A DNA stretch of 63,444 nt from Thermoplasmata archaeon (GTDB taxonomy: Archaea > Thermoplasmatota > Thermoplasmata > Thermoplasmatales > Thermoplasmataceae), in contig JAKAAY010000005.1 in assembly GCA_021802055.1 (NCBI GenBank), forward strand, positions 15,419 to 78,862. The letters run 5' to 3'. Shown piece by piece: positions 50,402 to 59,672 of this stretch (its first letter is position 1; each line of letters opens with the position of its first letter). A model generated the notes under the pieces. The model did no database searches, had not been told where the DNA came from, and worked only from the letters and a program-made list of their open reading frames with translations. A program made the translations under genes and the position numbers.

Positions 50402-52009
50402 ATGGATCGTTCCATGAGATTGCTGATGACCGGAACTGAGTTTATGGAACCTGTTTTAGCGGGAAAAGCGCAGGCAAGGAATGAGGAGATACTGGGACGC
50501 GAATGCCTCCAGTTCGCAGGCGAGCTGTCTGCAGTGTTTTCCCCGAGAAGGAATGAGCTGCTGCTGGCGAGAACGAAGAGGCAGAAGGAGTTTGACTCAG
50601 GTATGCTGCCCGCTTTCAGGGAGGATACCAAACACATTCGCAATGGAAAATGGAAGATTTCTGCCTTCCCTTCCTTCCTCGATGACAGAAGAGTCGAAAT
50701 AACGGGTCCATCAGGGGATGCTAAGATGGTCATAAATGCCTTCAACTCGGGTGCAAAGGTCTACATGTCAGATTTTGAGGATGCCCAGTCACCCACATGG
50801 GATGGCATCGTCTCCGGACAGGACAACCTCTATGATGCAGTCAGGGGGGACCTCAGATACAGGTCCGATGACGGGAAGAACTATGAGCTTGGCGGGAAAA
50901 GGGCCGTACTCTTTGTGAGGCCCAGGGGGCTCCACATGGAAGAGAAGCATGTATTGGCAGGCGGTGTTCCCATGCCAGCTTCGTTCTTCGATTACGCCGT
51001 ATTTATCTTCAACAATGGCAGGGAACTGGTTTCCAGGGGTTATGCACCATGCTTCTACATCCCCAAGATTGAAAGCATGGAGGAAGCCAGGCTGTGGAAT
51101 GATATTTTCTCATTTTCCGAGTCATATCTGGGCCTGAAAAGGGGAAGCGTCAAGGCTACGTTTCTCATAGAGACCATACTGGCTGCCTTTGAGATGGACG
51201 AGATCCTGTATGAAACAAGGGAGCACTCTGCCGGTCTCAACTGCGGCAGGTGGGATTACATTTTCAGCTATATCAAGAAGTTCAGGAATCATCCCCAGTT
51301 TGTCCTGCCTGACAGATCAAGCGTAACGATGGACAAAGGGTTCCTCCTTGCTTACTCAAAGCTGCTCATTGGCACCTGTCACAGGCGCGGGGCACACGCA
51401 ATGGGTGGAATGTCCGCGTATATACCCGTGAAGGGTGATCCATCTGCCAACGAGAGGGCATTCCGGATGGTGCGCGATGACAAGATCAGGGAAGTGCTCC
51501 AGGGCCATGACGGGACATGGGTGGCTCATCCAGGACTGGTACCTGTGGCAATGGAAGTGTTTGACCAGCACATGAAGACACCCAATCAGGTTATGGTCCC
51601 ATTAAATACGGATTCGATCACACCTGCAGATCTTCTTAAGCCGGTGGAGGGGAGTATCACAGAAGATGGAATCAGGGTCAACGTCAGAGTTGGCGTGAGG
51701 TATATCGACTCCTGGCTTTCCGGCAGGGGTGCAGCACCCATTTACAATCTGATGGAGGACGCGGCTACAGCAGAGATATGCCGGTCTCAGATATGGCAGT
51801 GGCTCAAGAACAGGGTGGCGCTAAATGATGGGAGGCTGGTCACTCCTGAGTTCGTGGAAAATATTCTTGAAAGCGAGAAGGTCAGCCTACCGGCAACGGA
51901 AAATTCACTCAAGGCATTCAATATTTTCAAGAAACTAACGTTTGACAGCCAGTTCGAGGATTTTCTCACCTCTGGTGCTTATGACATGCTCGTGGCAGGG
52001 GGCGCTTAA
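50402..52009 (+). CDS. aceB: Malate synthase (glyoxylate shunt)
   Basis: A 535-residue malate synthase of the A type, condensing glyoxylate with acetyl-CoA to malate. Conserved blocks include [68 protein letters not shown] and the region [16 protein letters not shown], as in bacterial MS-A. The gene runs into aceA with a two-base gap. ATGs at 50402 and 50414 are both possible; the upstream TATA pair favours neither clearly. A short lead before the first block is typical. Frames extending back across the divergent regulator are not credible. Confidence 0.93.
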   Translation: MDRSMRLLMTGTEFMEPVLAGKAQARNEEILGRECLQFAGELSAVFSPRRNELLLARTKRQKEFDSGMLPAFREDTKHIRNGKWKISAFPSFLDDRRVEITGPSGDAKMVINAFNSGAKVYMSDFEDAQSPTWDGIVSGQDNLYDAVRGDLRYRSDDGKNYELGGKRAVLFVRPRGLHMEEKHVLAGGVPMPASFFDYAVFIFNNGRELVSRGYAPCFYIPKIESMEEARLWNDIFSFSESYLGLKRGSVKATFLIETILAAFEMDEILYETREHSAGLNCGRWDYIFSYIKKFRNHPQFVLPDRSSVTMDKGFLLAYSKLLIGTCHRRGAHAMGGMSAYIPVKGDPSANERAFRMVRDDKIREVLQGHDGTWVAHPGLVPVAMEVFDQHMKTPNQVMVPLNTDSITPADLLKPVEGSITEDGIRVNVRVGVRYIDSWLSGRGAAPIYNLMEDAATAEICRSQIWQWLKNRVALNDGRLVTPEFVENILESEKVSLPATENSLKAFNIFKKLTFDSQFEDFLTSGAYDMLVAGGA

Positions 52010-52011
52010 CA

Positions 52012-53304
52012 ATGACTCCATTTCCGCCAGATAAGAAGCGATGGGAAGGGATCTACCGCCCATATTCGGTTGAGGATGTGGAGAGACTCAGCGGTTCCAT
52101 GAAAATTTCACATACCATCGCCGAGAAAATGTCCTCCAGACTCTGGGATCTGCTGAATACAGAAGATTATGTCCCTGCGCTTGGAGCCATGACCGGAGGC
52201 CAGGCGGTGCAGATGATGAAGGCTGGCCTCAAGGCAATCTACCTCAGTGGATGGCAGGTGGCTGCAGATGCCAACCTCTCTGGGCATACATACCCTGACC
52301 AGAGCCTGTATCCCAGCAACAGCGTTCCTGCTCTCGTGAGAAGGATAAACTACAGCTTCATGCGGGAAGACCAGAAGGCCACAATGGACGGCATACGCCA
52401 GGATTCCTACATCCCCATCGTTGCCGATGGCGAAGCTGGCTTCGGCGGACCACTTAACGTCTTCGAACTCACCAGGTCTATGATTGAGGCGGGTGCCGCA
52501 GGCATCCATTATGAGGATCAGCTCTCCTCGGAGAAGAAGTGCGGCCATCTGGGTGGAAAGGTTCTTGTTCCGACGTCTACGTTCCTGCGGAGCCTTGTCG
52601 CTGCAAGGTTTGCTGCAGATACCATGGGAGTGCCCACCGTACTCATAGCAAGGACGGACTCAATGACCGCCAGGCTCATCACCAGCGATGTTGATGATGC
52701 GGACATGGAATTTACCGGCACACAGAGAACCAGTGAGGGGTTTTATGGCTATGATGGCTGCCTGGATGCGGCAATAAGCAGGGGGATCTCTTACGCGCCC
52801 TATGCGGATCTGCTGTGGTTTGAGACCCCATCACCCAACATCGAGGAGGCGAGAAAATTTGCAAACACCGTGCACGCAAGGTTCCCTGGAAAGATGCTGG
52901 CCTACAACTGTTCTCCGTCTTTCAACTGGAGACGAAACCTCACACAGGATGAGATAGAAGGCTTCCAGTCGGAATTGGGCAGGCTGGGTTATAAATTCCA
53001 GTTTATCACGCTGGCTGGTTTCCATGCCATGAACTATTCCATTTTCAGCCTCGCAAGAGATTATGCCATTTCGGGAATGTCTGCGTATTCAAAACTTCAG
53101 GCCGGGGAGTTCGAGGCCGAAAAAGATGGTTATGAAGCCGTGAAGCACCAGACCTTTGTGGGCACCGGATATTTCGACGAGATATCGAGAATAGTCAGTG
53201 GAAATCAGTCTTCAACCACGGCCATGGATGGCTCCACGGAATCTGCCCAGTTCAATGCAGATCCCCGTCTCCACGGCAAGGCCCGGGCACTGAAGCCGGA
53301 ATAA
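52012..53304 (+). CDS. aceA: Isocitrate lyase
   Basis: A 430-residue enzyme that splits isocitrate into succinate and glyoxylate. The catalytic signature KKCGHLGGK (Cys177) is intact, and [26 protein letters not shown] and TVLIARTDS show the magnesium and substrate regions. Follows malate synthase in a two-gene operon, giving the complete glyoxylate shunt that lets the cell grow on acetyl units. Starts with ATG two bases after aceB stops. Confidence 0.96.
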   Translation: MTPFPPDKKRWEGIYRPYSVEDVERLSGSMKISHTIAEKMSSRLWDLLNTEDYVPALGAMTGGQAVQMMKAGLKAIYLSGWQVAADANLSGHTYPDQSLYPSNSVPALVRRINYSFMREDQKATMDGIRQDSYIPIVADGEAGFGGPLNVFELTRSMIEAGAAGIHYEDQLSSEKKCGHLGGKVLVPTSTFLRSLVAARFAADTMGVPTVLIARTDSMTARLITSDVDDADMEFTGTQRTSEGFYGYDGCLDAAISRGISYAPYADLLWFETPSPNIEEARKFANTVHARFPGKMLAYNCSPSFNWRRNLTQDEIEGFQSELGRLGYKFQFITLAGFHAMNYSIFSLARDYAISGMSAYSKLQAGEFEAEKDGYEAVKHQTFVGTGYFDEISRIVSGNQSSTTAMDGSTESAQFNADPRLHGKARALKPE

Positions 53305-53480
53305 ACTGGCTATAATGGATCTGCTTACATCCCCCTCCCTTAAGATCGTGGTTTTCCTGGCTCAGATCATTGAAAGGAAGGAATGCCCGGGAACCATGAT
53401 CAAAAGCCATGCAAGCAGTTCATCCGATATTCTCCCGGCTCCAGGAGGGGAGTTCCACTTCTCATTGGCATTTAAGCACT

Positions 53481-53490
53481 TTTATTATAT
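53481..53490 (+). promoter_or_regulatory. TATA box of tRNA-Leu
   Basis: TTTATTATAT centred about 28 bases upstream of the tRNA 5' end. Confidence 0.55.
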
Positions 53491-53514
53491 TTCCGGAGTA
53501 TTGACCGTTTAGCT

Positions 53515-53599
53515 GCGAGGGTAACAAAGCCTGGCCAACTGTGCAGGACTTAAGATTCTGTCCCGTAGGGGTTCGTGGGTTCAAATCCCATCCCTCGCA
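53515..53599 (+). tRNA. tRNA-Leu (anticodon TAA)
   Basis: A class II tRNA. The acceptor stem GCGAGGG pairs with CCCTCGC, with discriminator A at 53599. The anticodon stem CAGGA/TTCTG holds the loop CTTAAGA, giving anticodon TAA for the UUA codon. The long variable arm and the T stem with loop TTCAAAT complete the fold. No intron; CCA not encoded. Confidence 0.93.
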
Positions 53600-53601
53600 C
53601 T

Positions 53602-53820
53602 TCATACATTTGCCGGGCTGACTTGCCCTCGCTGTACGAAAGTTCCCTCTTCGTGTGCAACCCTTGCAAAGACCCAACCTGAGAGAGGATTCAATGTTCC
53701 CACGTGCGCGTCTCCTTTCTCATACGTCATAAGGCATTGGACCACTGTTCCATTCTGCATTTCCATTATGTGATGTGTGATGAGGGTTCTGCTGCACTTC
53801 ATAACGGAGGGTAACTCCAT
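53602..53820 (-). CDS. Hypothetical small protein downstream of the methylase
   Basis: A 72-residue frame 26 bases after the methylase, ending two bases beyond tRNA-Leu on the other strand. The ATG at 53820 is preferred over an in-frame GTG at 53844. It is soluble in style, with a strand-rich second half (VVQCLMTYEKGDAHVGT and GWVFARVAHEEGTF). No domain was recognised. It may be a real partner of the methylase or a chance frame. Confidence 0.4.
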   Translation of the reverse strand: MELPSVMKCSRTLITHHIMEMQNGTVVQCLMTYEKGDAHVGTLNPLSGWVFARVAHEEGTFVQRGQVSPANV

Positions 53821-53846
53821 ACTGCCATGGATATCAGGTAACACGC

Positions 53847-55238
53847 TTAATTTTCCGAAAGAGCCGAGAAGGCTTCCTCGTGGTTTTCGCTTTCTATGAG
53901 ACCCAGAATTTCGGCCTTCCTGCTCTCTGGAATAGAATCCATGGGGATTGTGGAGATCAGTTTTTTGGCCTGGATGAGCCCAAGATATTTCCTGGTATAT
54001 GGAGCTCCTGAATATTTGTAGGTGGTCATGAATTCGCTGTCCGTGATCTGTCTCAAGTGTTCAAGGTAGAGATTGAATGCCCTTGCCAAAAATATGGAAT
54101 CCTCATGGGTGAGCAGGGGATCTATGAACAGCTGGATGGGGTGGGTCCTGTATGTTTTTTCCGCCATTATTCCGTCGACACCGAAATCATCCTTGATGAT
54201 TGCAAGCCCTGCCCTTCCCGCCTGAGACCCAGAGTCAAGTGTTCTTACATAGATTGGATTCGCCATTATCCGGTGTAAAAGGGAATCATTCACCTGGATT
54301 TCCTGCACCATGTACCGGCCGGCCTCAAATCTGTTGGCATCCATTACCTTTAACAGATGATTTCCTGGGCTGTTCCTGACTTCAGTACTGCGAAGATAGT
54401 ATTTCACGTTAAGGCTATTGGCACCCTCATGCGCGTTTATGAATATGTCAAAATAGCCGCCGGCCCTGTAGCCGTTTGATGGGGTGAGAACCATTTCTCT
54501 CGAGGAGTCCGCGTTTCCTATCTTCCTGGCCATAAATGTCTGGGTTTCGTCGACCGGGTGCTTCTTTCGCTGCAATTGCAGTATTGAAACGTTGAAACCG
54601 GTATTCTTGAAGACCTGTCTCTCCAGCACGACCGCATCTCTCACCTGGTAGTTTTTCAGGATTGTTTCCCGTATGAGGTTTGAGCCCGAAGACGCGTAGA
54701 GGAAATTAGACGGAATGATGTATATCATTCTCTCCACTCCGTTGGATGAGTCATTGTTCATGGACACCTGGTAGAGGTCCTGCAGGCCTCTGTTTCCGCC
54801 GCTGAAGTATCTGTAGAGTGCCCTGCTTGACGAGTTCTTCCTGATGTACCCCAGATACATGTAAGGAGGGTTGGTTATATGGAAAACCGGGAACCCCGAC
54901 CTCCTCGGTTCAGCAGGATAGTGTTCAAGGGTGTCCCTCACCGTGACCTTTGACTCTGCAATGCGTCCGGGTATCCCAATGCTCACCAGTCTATCCACCG
55001 TTCTGGACACCATTCTTTCCTGTATGTCGTACAGCCATACCCTCTCCGAAACAAATGCTGCACGCTTTTCAGCGGGTACCTGCTCAAGCAGGGGGATAAT
55101 CATGTCCCCCTCTCCGCAGAACATGTCCACAATGGCATAGCTGAATAATTCCGGCAATGCCCAGGGTACTATGTATTCCCTAACGATACGGCCAGGAGTC
55201 AGGTGTTCACCGTAATTTCTGTTTCCCACCGCTTTCAT
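53847..55238 (-). CDS. Orphan N6-adenine DNA methyltransferase-like protein
   Basis: A 463-residue class I SAM-dependent methylase. SAM-binding motif I is near VDMFCGEGDMI, preceded by the opening HLTPGRIVREYIV that is typical of type I/IIG enzymes; catalytic motif IV is HITNPPYMYLG (NPPY). Regions beyond about 270 could be a target-recognition part. No restriction endonuclease or specificity subunit lies near, so it is probably a solitary methylase acting in regulation or an antirestriction role (inference). It could also methylate something other than DNA. Confidence 0.7.
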   Translation of the reverse strand: MKAVGNRNYGEHLTPGRIVREYIVPWALPELFSYAIVDMFCGEGDMIIPLLEQVPAEKRAAFVSERVWLYDIQERMVSRTVDRLVSIGIPGRIAESKVTVRDTLEHYPAEPRRSGFPVFHITNPPYMYLGYIRKNSSSRALYRYFSGGNRGLQDLYQVSMNNDSSNGVERMIYIIPSNFLYASSGSNLIRETILKNYQVRDAVVLERQVFKNTGFNVSILQLQRKKHPVDETQTFMARKIGNADSSREMVLTPSNGYRAGGYFDIFINAHEGANSLNVKYYLRSTEVRNSPGNHLLKVMDANRFEAGRYMVQEIQVNDSLLHRIMANPIYVRTLDSGSQAGRAGLAIIKDDFGVDGIMAEKTYRTHPIQLFIDPLLTHEDSIFLARAFNLYLEHLRQITDSEFMTTYKYSGAPYTRKYLGLIQAKKLISTIPMDSIPESRKAEILGLIESENHEEAFSALSEN

Positions 55239-55321
55239 TCAGGACACACCCATTCTAAACTTTGGCCAGTGCAGCAGGGTATGGAAACCTGATTAAGTTA
55301 ATTTCAGGTCTCCGGAACGGC

Positions 55322-56224
55322 CTATCCCTTTCTGCTTTCAGCTGCCCGGTCCAGCAGCAGTGAGATGCCATCCCTGAGACTGATCCTTGGTTTCCAGCCA
55401 ATCTGCGTTGATATCTTTGAAATGTCAGCCTGCGTAAACATCTGGTAATTCCGGAACGGGTTTTGCACATGCACAATCCTGGAATGGGCCCCTGAGATCT
55501 CCATCACCTGCTTCGCAATGCTGTTGAAGTCCGTGGAAACGCCTGTGCCAACGTTATAGCTCTCGCCGGGTTTTCCCCTGATCATTGCCTGATAAGTGGC
55601 TTCAGCCACGTCTTCAACATAGACAAAATCCCTTGACTGGCTTCCGTCCCCAAATACCACAATGTCCTCGGCCCTTGAAGCTGCCTCAACGAACTTCCAT
55701 ATCACGCTGGAATACAGGCTCTTTGTGTTCTCGCCGAACCCATAGGTGTTGAAGTACCGCATGGCCACAAACTCGATTTCACTGCGCCTGTTGAAAAACG
55801 TCCCCAGCAGCTCGCCGATTGCCTTGGTTAGCGGATACATATTTTCGTGCTCGTAAGAGAGCATGGACTCGTCAGCAATATGCGGCAGACTCCCATAAGT
55901 GGCCGATGAAGAGGCAAAGACCACCCGGGATGCGCCGTTCTCATGGGCCGCCCTGAGAACGTTAAGCGTGCCATTGACGTTGCTTGAAAATCCGCCCATA
56001 AGATCCTCCTCAAACTGAGGCGGTGAGGTGATTGCTGCAAGGTGAAAGACCCCGTCGCATCCCTTGAACGCGGATATGATTCCATCAAAATCTGCTACGG
56101 AAACCTTTATGTCTGGATTTCCCGTGATATCCACGCTGATCGCGGTGTCTCCGGATTTCCTGATCCTGCTGACCAGGTTACGACCAATGAAACCCTCTCC
56201 TCCTGTTACTGCGTAAACTGACAT
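55322..56224 (-). CDS. NAD-dependent sugar-nucleotide epimerase/dehydratase (GalE-like)
   Basis: A 300-residue short-chain dehydrogenase/reductase of the extended type. Rossmann loop VTGGEGFIGRNLV is at the start, DGVFHLAAITSP follows, and the catalytic SSATYGS (Ser) and YPLTKAIGE (Tyr-X3-Lys) are complete. The YGFGENTKSLYSSV block matches UDP-glucose 4-epimerase-like enzymes. It would make activated sugars for glycoprotein or surface glycans, which fits the Asn-rich surface proteins in the window. Substrate unassigned. Confidence 0.88.
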   Translation of the reverse strand: MSVYAVTGGEGFIGRNLVSRIRKSGDTAISVDITGNPDIKVSVADFDGIISAFKGCDGVFHLAAITSPPQFEEDLMGGFSSNVNGTLNVLRAAHENGASRVVFASSSATYGSLPHIADESMLSYEHENMYPLTKAIGELLGTFFNRRSEIEFVAMRYFNTYGFGENTKSLYSSVIWKFVEAASRAEDIVVFGDGSQSRDFVYVEDVAEATYQAMIRGKPGESYNVGTGVSTDFNSIAKQVMEISGAHSRIVHVQNPFRNYQMFTQADISKISTQIGWKPRISLRDGISLLLDRAAESRKG

Positions 56225-56415
56225 TCCAGACTGCCCGCCTGAAAGCCCTGGTTCCTGTTTGAACCCGGGGCCATTCTTGAGGAGTGCTAAAAGCCAAGTT
56301 CCCTAATAGATATTTCGCGCCGGGGATTTCCAGGGAAACCTGCCTCCAGGAACCGCCAGCAGGTGAGGTCATTCAGGGCGCTGCCGCCATCAATGATATC
56401 CTGCACCGTGGCTGC

Positions 56416-56649
56416 TCAGAATTTTATTCCTGTCAGTGTCTTGGTGTCCACGATGCCTGGGATTGATCGTATGTGGTCGATAACTATCCTCTCCAGCTGT
56501 GAGAAATCCTTGGTTTCGACCTTAACTATGAGATCATACTCCCCGAATAGCGTGTATATCTCGCTCACATTTTCCATTCCGGAGAGCTTCTTGTAGACCT
56601 CGGTTTCCTTACCAGGGACTGTGTTTACCAGAATAAATGCAATGACCAC
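56416..56649 (-). CDS. Stand-alone Lrp/AsnC effector (RAM) domain protein
   Basis: A 77-residue protein consisting only of the ligand-binding domain of Lrp regulators: VIAFILVNTVPGKETEVYKKL, then GEYDLIVKVETKDFSQLERIV, and the ending GIVDTKTLTGIKF. It has no DNA-binding helix, and the full regulator lies elsewhere at 48364. Such lone domains are widespread in archaea and may tune full-length Lrp proteins by mixed assembly or act as amino acid sensors (inference). Confidence 0.85.
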   Translation of the reverse strand: MVIAFILVNTVPGKETEVYKKLSGMENVSEIYTLFGEYDLIVKVETKDFSQLERIVIDHIRSIPGIVDTKTLTGIKF

Positions 56650-56801
56650 TGTAATGCGCCGTCAATGTAGCTGAACTACGGAAAAAAACTTTTCTACGGT
56701 TTTTCAGCCACCGGCTTTCCAGCATAGAATGTCCGTGTCTCTTCATGCCTTTGCCAGTATTGCCGTAAACGTCACCTGGCGCTGCTTTTTTTCACCTATG
56801 G

Positions 56802-57953
56802 TCAGGTTTTCTCCAGGATGCAGGAATTTGCCATGCCCCCACCCTCACAAATGGCGATGAGGCCTCTCTTTTTGCCGGTCACTTCCAACTCATTAACCAT
56901 GGTGGACACGATTCTGGTTCCTGTTGCACCAAGCGGATGACCCAGTGCTATGGCTCCCCCAAAGGGATTGAGGCGATCCTCGTCGACCCCGGTCTCCTGC
57001 ATCCACGCCAGTGGAACGGAGGCGAATGCTTCGTTCACCTCGAAAATGTCCACATCATCAGATTTCATGCCTGCCTTCCTCAGTACCCTGGATGTGGCCG
57101 GAATCACGCCTGTGAGCATGATCTCGGGGTTGACCCCGGCATATGAGAAGGCAATGAGTCTTGCCCGCTTCCTTAGAGAGTGTGTCTTTACCGCAGACTC
57201 CGAGGCAATGATGCATGCACTTGCTCCGTCCGAAATCTGGCTGGAGTTCCCAGCCGTGATCTTGTCGAGTCCCCTGAATGCAGGAGGCAGGGCACTCATT
57301 TTCTCAAGGGATGCATTGGCCCTGATGCCCTCGTCCTCAGTGACCCTCCTTTCCTCACTGTCAAGAAGTATGGGGATCTTCTCATTCATGCTATGTGACG
57401 AGTTCTTGTGAGCTTTCACATGACTGAGGAAACTCATCTCATCCATTCTTTCCCTTGAAATGTTGTACTTGTCAGCAATCATCTGCGCCCCCCTGGCCTG
57501 GCTGAACCACCCATCCTCCAGGGCATACCGCCTCTTCAGGGACTCAGTAACCGGCATCGACTGTGGAGTTATGTTGCTCATCATGGGTATGCGTGACATG
57601 GACTCGATGCCCCCCGCCACCACAATATCGCTCACCCCGGATGCGATCTCCGCAAATCCAAACTGCAATGCCTGGAGGCTGGACCCGCACTGCCGGTCAA
57701 CCGTGGTAGCAACCACCTCCTCCGGGAATCCTGCGGAGAGCCATGCATTCCTGGATATGTTCACCGCCTGTTCTCCAAACTGCCCTACGCATCCGCCTAT
57801 GAAATGGTCCACCAGACCAGGTTCCAGCCCGGACTTTACCACCGCAGCTGACACCACTTTTGAGAACAGATCCACTGGATGGATCTTGCTGAGGGAACCG
57901 TTTCTTCTTCCTATGGGAGTTCTAAGGGCCTCCACTATGTAGACATCCTCCAT
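56802..57953 (-). CDS. Acetyl-CoA acyltransferase (thiolase)
   Basis: A 383-residue thiolase that breaks 3-ketoacyl-CoA to acetyl-CoA or does the reverse. The nucleophile is Cys89 in VDRQCGSSLQALQFG; the second site GHPLGATGTRIV holds the catalytic His, and CEGGGMANSCILE near the end holds the second catalytic Cys. This is the two-cysteine bacterial/mitochondrial pattern rather than the archaeal thiolase that partners HMG-CoA synthase, so a degradative role is likely. It is divergent from the LysE gene over a shared TATA. Confidence 0.93.
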   Translation of the reverse strand: MEDVYIVEALRTPIGRRNGSLSKIHPVDLFSKVVSAAVVKSGLEPGLVDHFIGGCVGQFGEQAVNISRNAWLSAGFPEEVVATTVDRQCGSSLQALQFGFAEIASGVSDIVVAGGIESMSRIPMMSNITPQSMPVTESLKRRYALEDGWFSQARGAQMIADKYNISRERMDEMSFLSHVKAHKNSSHSMNEKIPILLDSEERRVTEDEGIRANASLEKMSALPPAFRGLDKITAGNSSQISDGASACIIASESAVKTHSLRKRARLIAFSYAGVNPEIMLTGVIPATSRVLRKAGMKSDDVDIFEVNEAFASVPLAWMQETGVDEDRLNPFGGAIALGHPLGATGTRIVSTMVNELEVTGKKRGLIAICEGGGMANSCILEKT

Positions 57954-57979
57954 TGGAAACTCTGAGTCTATGGCATGTC

Positions 57980-57987
57980 TTTAAATT
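57980..57987. promoter_or_regulatory. Shared symmetric TATA box between thiolase and LysE genes
   Basis: TTTAAATT reads as a TATA box on both strands. Its centre is about 30 bases from the thiolase ATG (57953) and about 24 from the likely LysE GTG (58007), close to normal spacing on both sides. See findings. Confidence 0.5.
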
Positions 57988-58006
57988 TTCCTGCCATGGG
58001 GGTGCC

Positions 58007-58603
58007 GTGAATGCAGCCCTCCCAGCTCTGCTCGGGATAGCACTTGGCCTTTCGCTTGCCGGACCGCCTGGGCCAATTACGGCAATCATGGTGAGACAGG
58101 CATCCTTCAGGCCATTTTCGGGTATTGTGGTGGGCCTAGGTGCCATGACTGCAGATTTCATCCTGATGGTTGTGGTCTTCGTCGTTGGAATTTCCTCCGG
58201 GATATCGGCCTACCGCAATTACATATTCATCATGGGATCATTTTTCTTCTTCTATCTGGCATACAGGACAATCAGGTCATCAGAGGTGGAATATGCGGGA
58301 AGCGCCAGAGGATACCTGACAGGACTGACGCTTGGAGTTGTCAACCCGTTCCAGATAGGGTGGTGGCTTACTGCAGGACTCAGTGTTTACTACGTCTTTG
58401 GCATCTCCCCATTCTTCTTCCTTTTCGCGGGCATTGTGGTATGGATCACGCTTCTTTCAGAACTTGTATATCTCGGCGCCATGAAATACGGCCCAAGGAT
58501 ACAGGAGGCGATGAAGATTTTCAGCGTTGCCACCCTGACATTTTTTGGCATTCTGTTCCTTTACAGCTTCATCTCGGCGACGCCCGCTCTCACACAGGTT
58601 TAA
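58007..58603 (+). CDS. LysE family amino acid exporter
   Basis: A 198-residue membrane protein of the LysE family with six predicted helices. The family motif LAGPPGPITAIM is near the start, followed by RQASFRPFSGIVVGLGAMTADF and GVVNPFQIGWWLTAGLSVYY (the conserved NP). The GTG at 58007 is chosen because the TATA lies 24 bases before it; an in-frame TTG 18 codons upstream would lie before the promoter. LysE exports basic or other amino acids such as lysine; the substrate is not determined here. Confidence 0.85.
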   Translation: MNAALPALLGIALGLSLAGPPGPITAIMVRQASFRPFSGIVVGLGAMTADFILMVVVFVVGISSGISAYRNYIFIMGSFFFFYLAYRTIRSSEVEYAGSARGYLTGLTLGVVNPFQIGWWLTAGLSVYYVFGISPFFFLFAGIVVWITLLSELVYLGAMKYGPRIQEAMKIFSVATLTFFGILFLYSFISATPALTQV

Positions 58604-58664
58604 TCCATAACTGACAGCTCAATGCCGCCTCTGTGTTTACCCTGCAATTAACGGATCGGTGATC

Positions 58665-59222
58665 TCACGCCTTATCTCTGGCAGAGGCAACCAGACGGTC
58701 CAGCATGGCCTTCATGTTACCCTTTGTTCTATCGTCCTTCAGCTTTCCGTCCACCCCAAATTTTTCGGAGGCGTATGTCACAAAGACCTCCGGTTTCGGG
58801 ATGGTTCTCGCCTCAAGATATTGCAGCACCTGCCTCAGGTGGTATTGAGCCCTTGAACCGCCCATCATGCCTGTGGAGCAACTGGCGATGGCCACCGGTT
58901 TGTCCCTGAACGGGTTGGAATCGGCAGGGCGTGAAACACAGTCAATGGCGTTTTTCAGATATCCAGGAATCGAGTAGTTATATTCCGGACTGACAATGAG
59001 GATGGCATCTGCCTCTGAAAGTGCAGCCCTAAAACGTGATACAGCTTCGCCGGGATCTCCATCCAGGTCCTGGTTATAGAGGGGAAGGTCAGAAATTTCT
59101 GCAATGCGGAAAGTTGAGCCAGGTGGAGACATGGAGGCAAACTCTTCCATGAGCATTCTGTTGTATGAACCCTGGCGGAGACTGCCGCCAAAGGCCACCA
59201 TCTTAACTATCTTTTCGTGCAT
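58665..59222 (-). CDS. NAD(P)H-dependent FMN reductase
   Basis: A 185-residue flavodoxin-like oxidoreductase. FGGSLRQGSYNRML is the FMN phosphate loop, and ILIVSPEYNYSIPGYLKNAIDCVSRP is the family signature. The chain SCSTGMMGGSRAQYHLRQVL is the second flavin loop. It would reduce quinones, azo compounds or flavins with NAD(P)H. Physiological substrate unknown. Confidence 0.9.
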   Translation of the reverse strand: MHEKIVKMVAFGGSLRQGSYNRMLMEEFASMSPPGSTFRIAEISDLPLYNQDLDGDPGEAVSRFRAALSEADAILIVSPEYNYSIPGYLKNAIDCVSRPADSNPFRDKPVAIASCSTGMMGGSRAQYHLRQVLQYLEARTIPKPEVFVTYASEKFGVDGKLKDDRTKGNMKAMLDRLVASARDKA

Positions 59223-59243
59223 TCTGCTAAATTTGCATCCAGG

Positions 59244-59534
59244 TTATGTAGTTGGCGGTTTTTGGGAATCCGAGTTTTCCGGTTTTCTCCTGACCTTGAG
59301 GTAAAACATGATTGCAAGAATGACTATGAGGATTATAATCGTCCAGAAGAACGGGCTATGAATTCCAAAGTTATACGCAAGGGATGAACTGAAGGTCGAC
59401 CCTGCCTCGTTGATGACGGTGATTATGGTCACTATGATGGCATCAAGCACTGCTGCGACCACAACTATACCAATGAGAATGAGTATTATGACTGAAGGAG
59501 GGATTCTTTTCAGCCTCTCAAGATTTAGGGCCAT
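59244..59534 (-). CDS. Small two-helix membrane protein
   Basis: A 96-residue protein with two hydrophobic helices (about 13-40 VIILILIGIVVVAAVLDAII and 61-80), joined by a Ser-rich outside loop, then a basic Lys/Arg-Pro tail. No family was recognised. ATATATAAATAA lies about 27 bases upstream of the start, so this is a monocistronic leaderless gene. Divergent from the surface protein at 59673. Confidence 0.6.
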   Translation of the reverse strand: MALNLERLKRIPPSVIILILIGIVVVAAVLDAIIVTIITVINEAGSTFSSSLAYNFGIHSPFFWTIIILIVILAIMFYLKVRRKPENSDSQKPPTT

Positions 59535-59553
59535 TGTAGCTAAAGCGCTAGCT

Positions 59554-59566
59554 TATTTATATATTC
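59554..59566 (-). promoter_or_regulatory. TATA box of the two-helix membrane protein gene
   Basis: On the minus strand ATATATAAATAA is centred about 27 bases before the start at 59534. Confidence 0.6.
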
Positions 59567-59672
59567 TATTGTATGGTCAGCGTACACTTTCAAAATTCTG
59601 GCGTCCTGCCACTATTATTGGAGAGTACGAAATATTTATTACTGCGCCCCTGCTTAGTATTTCAAGACTTCT

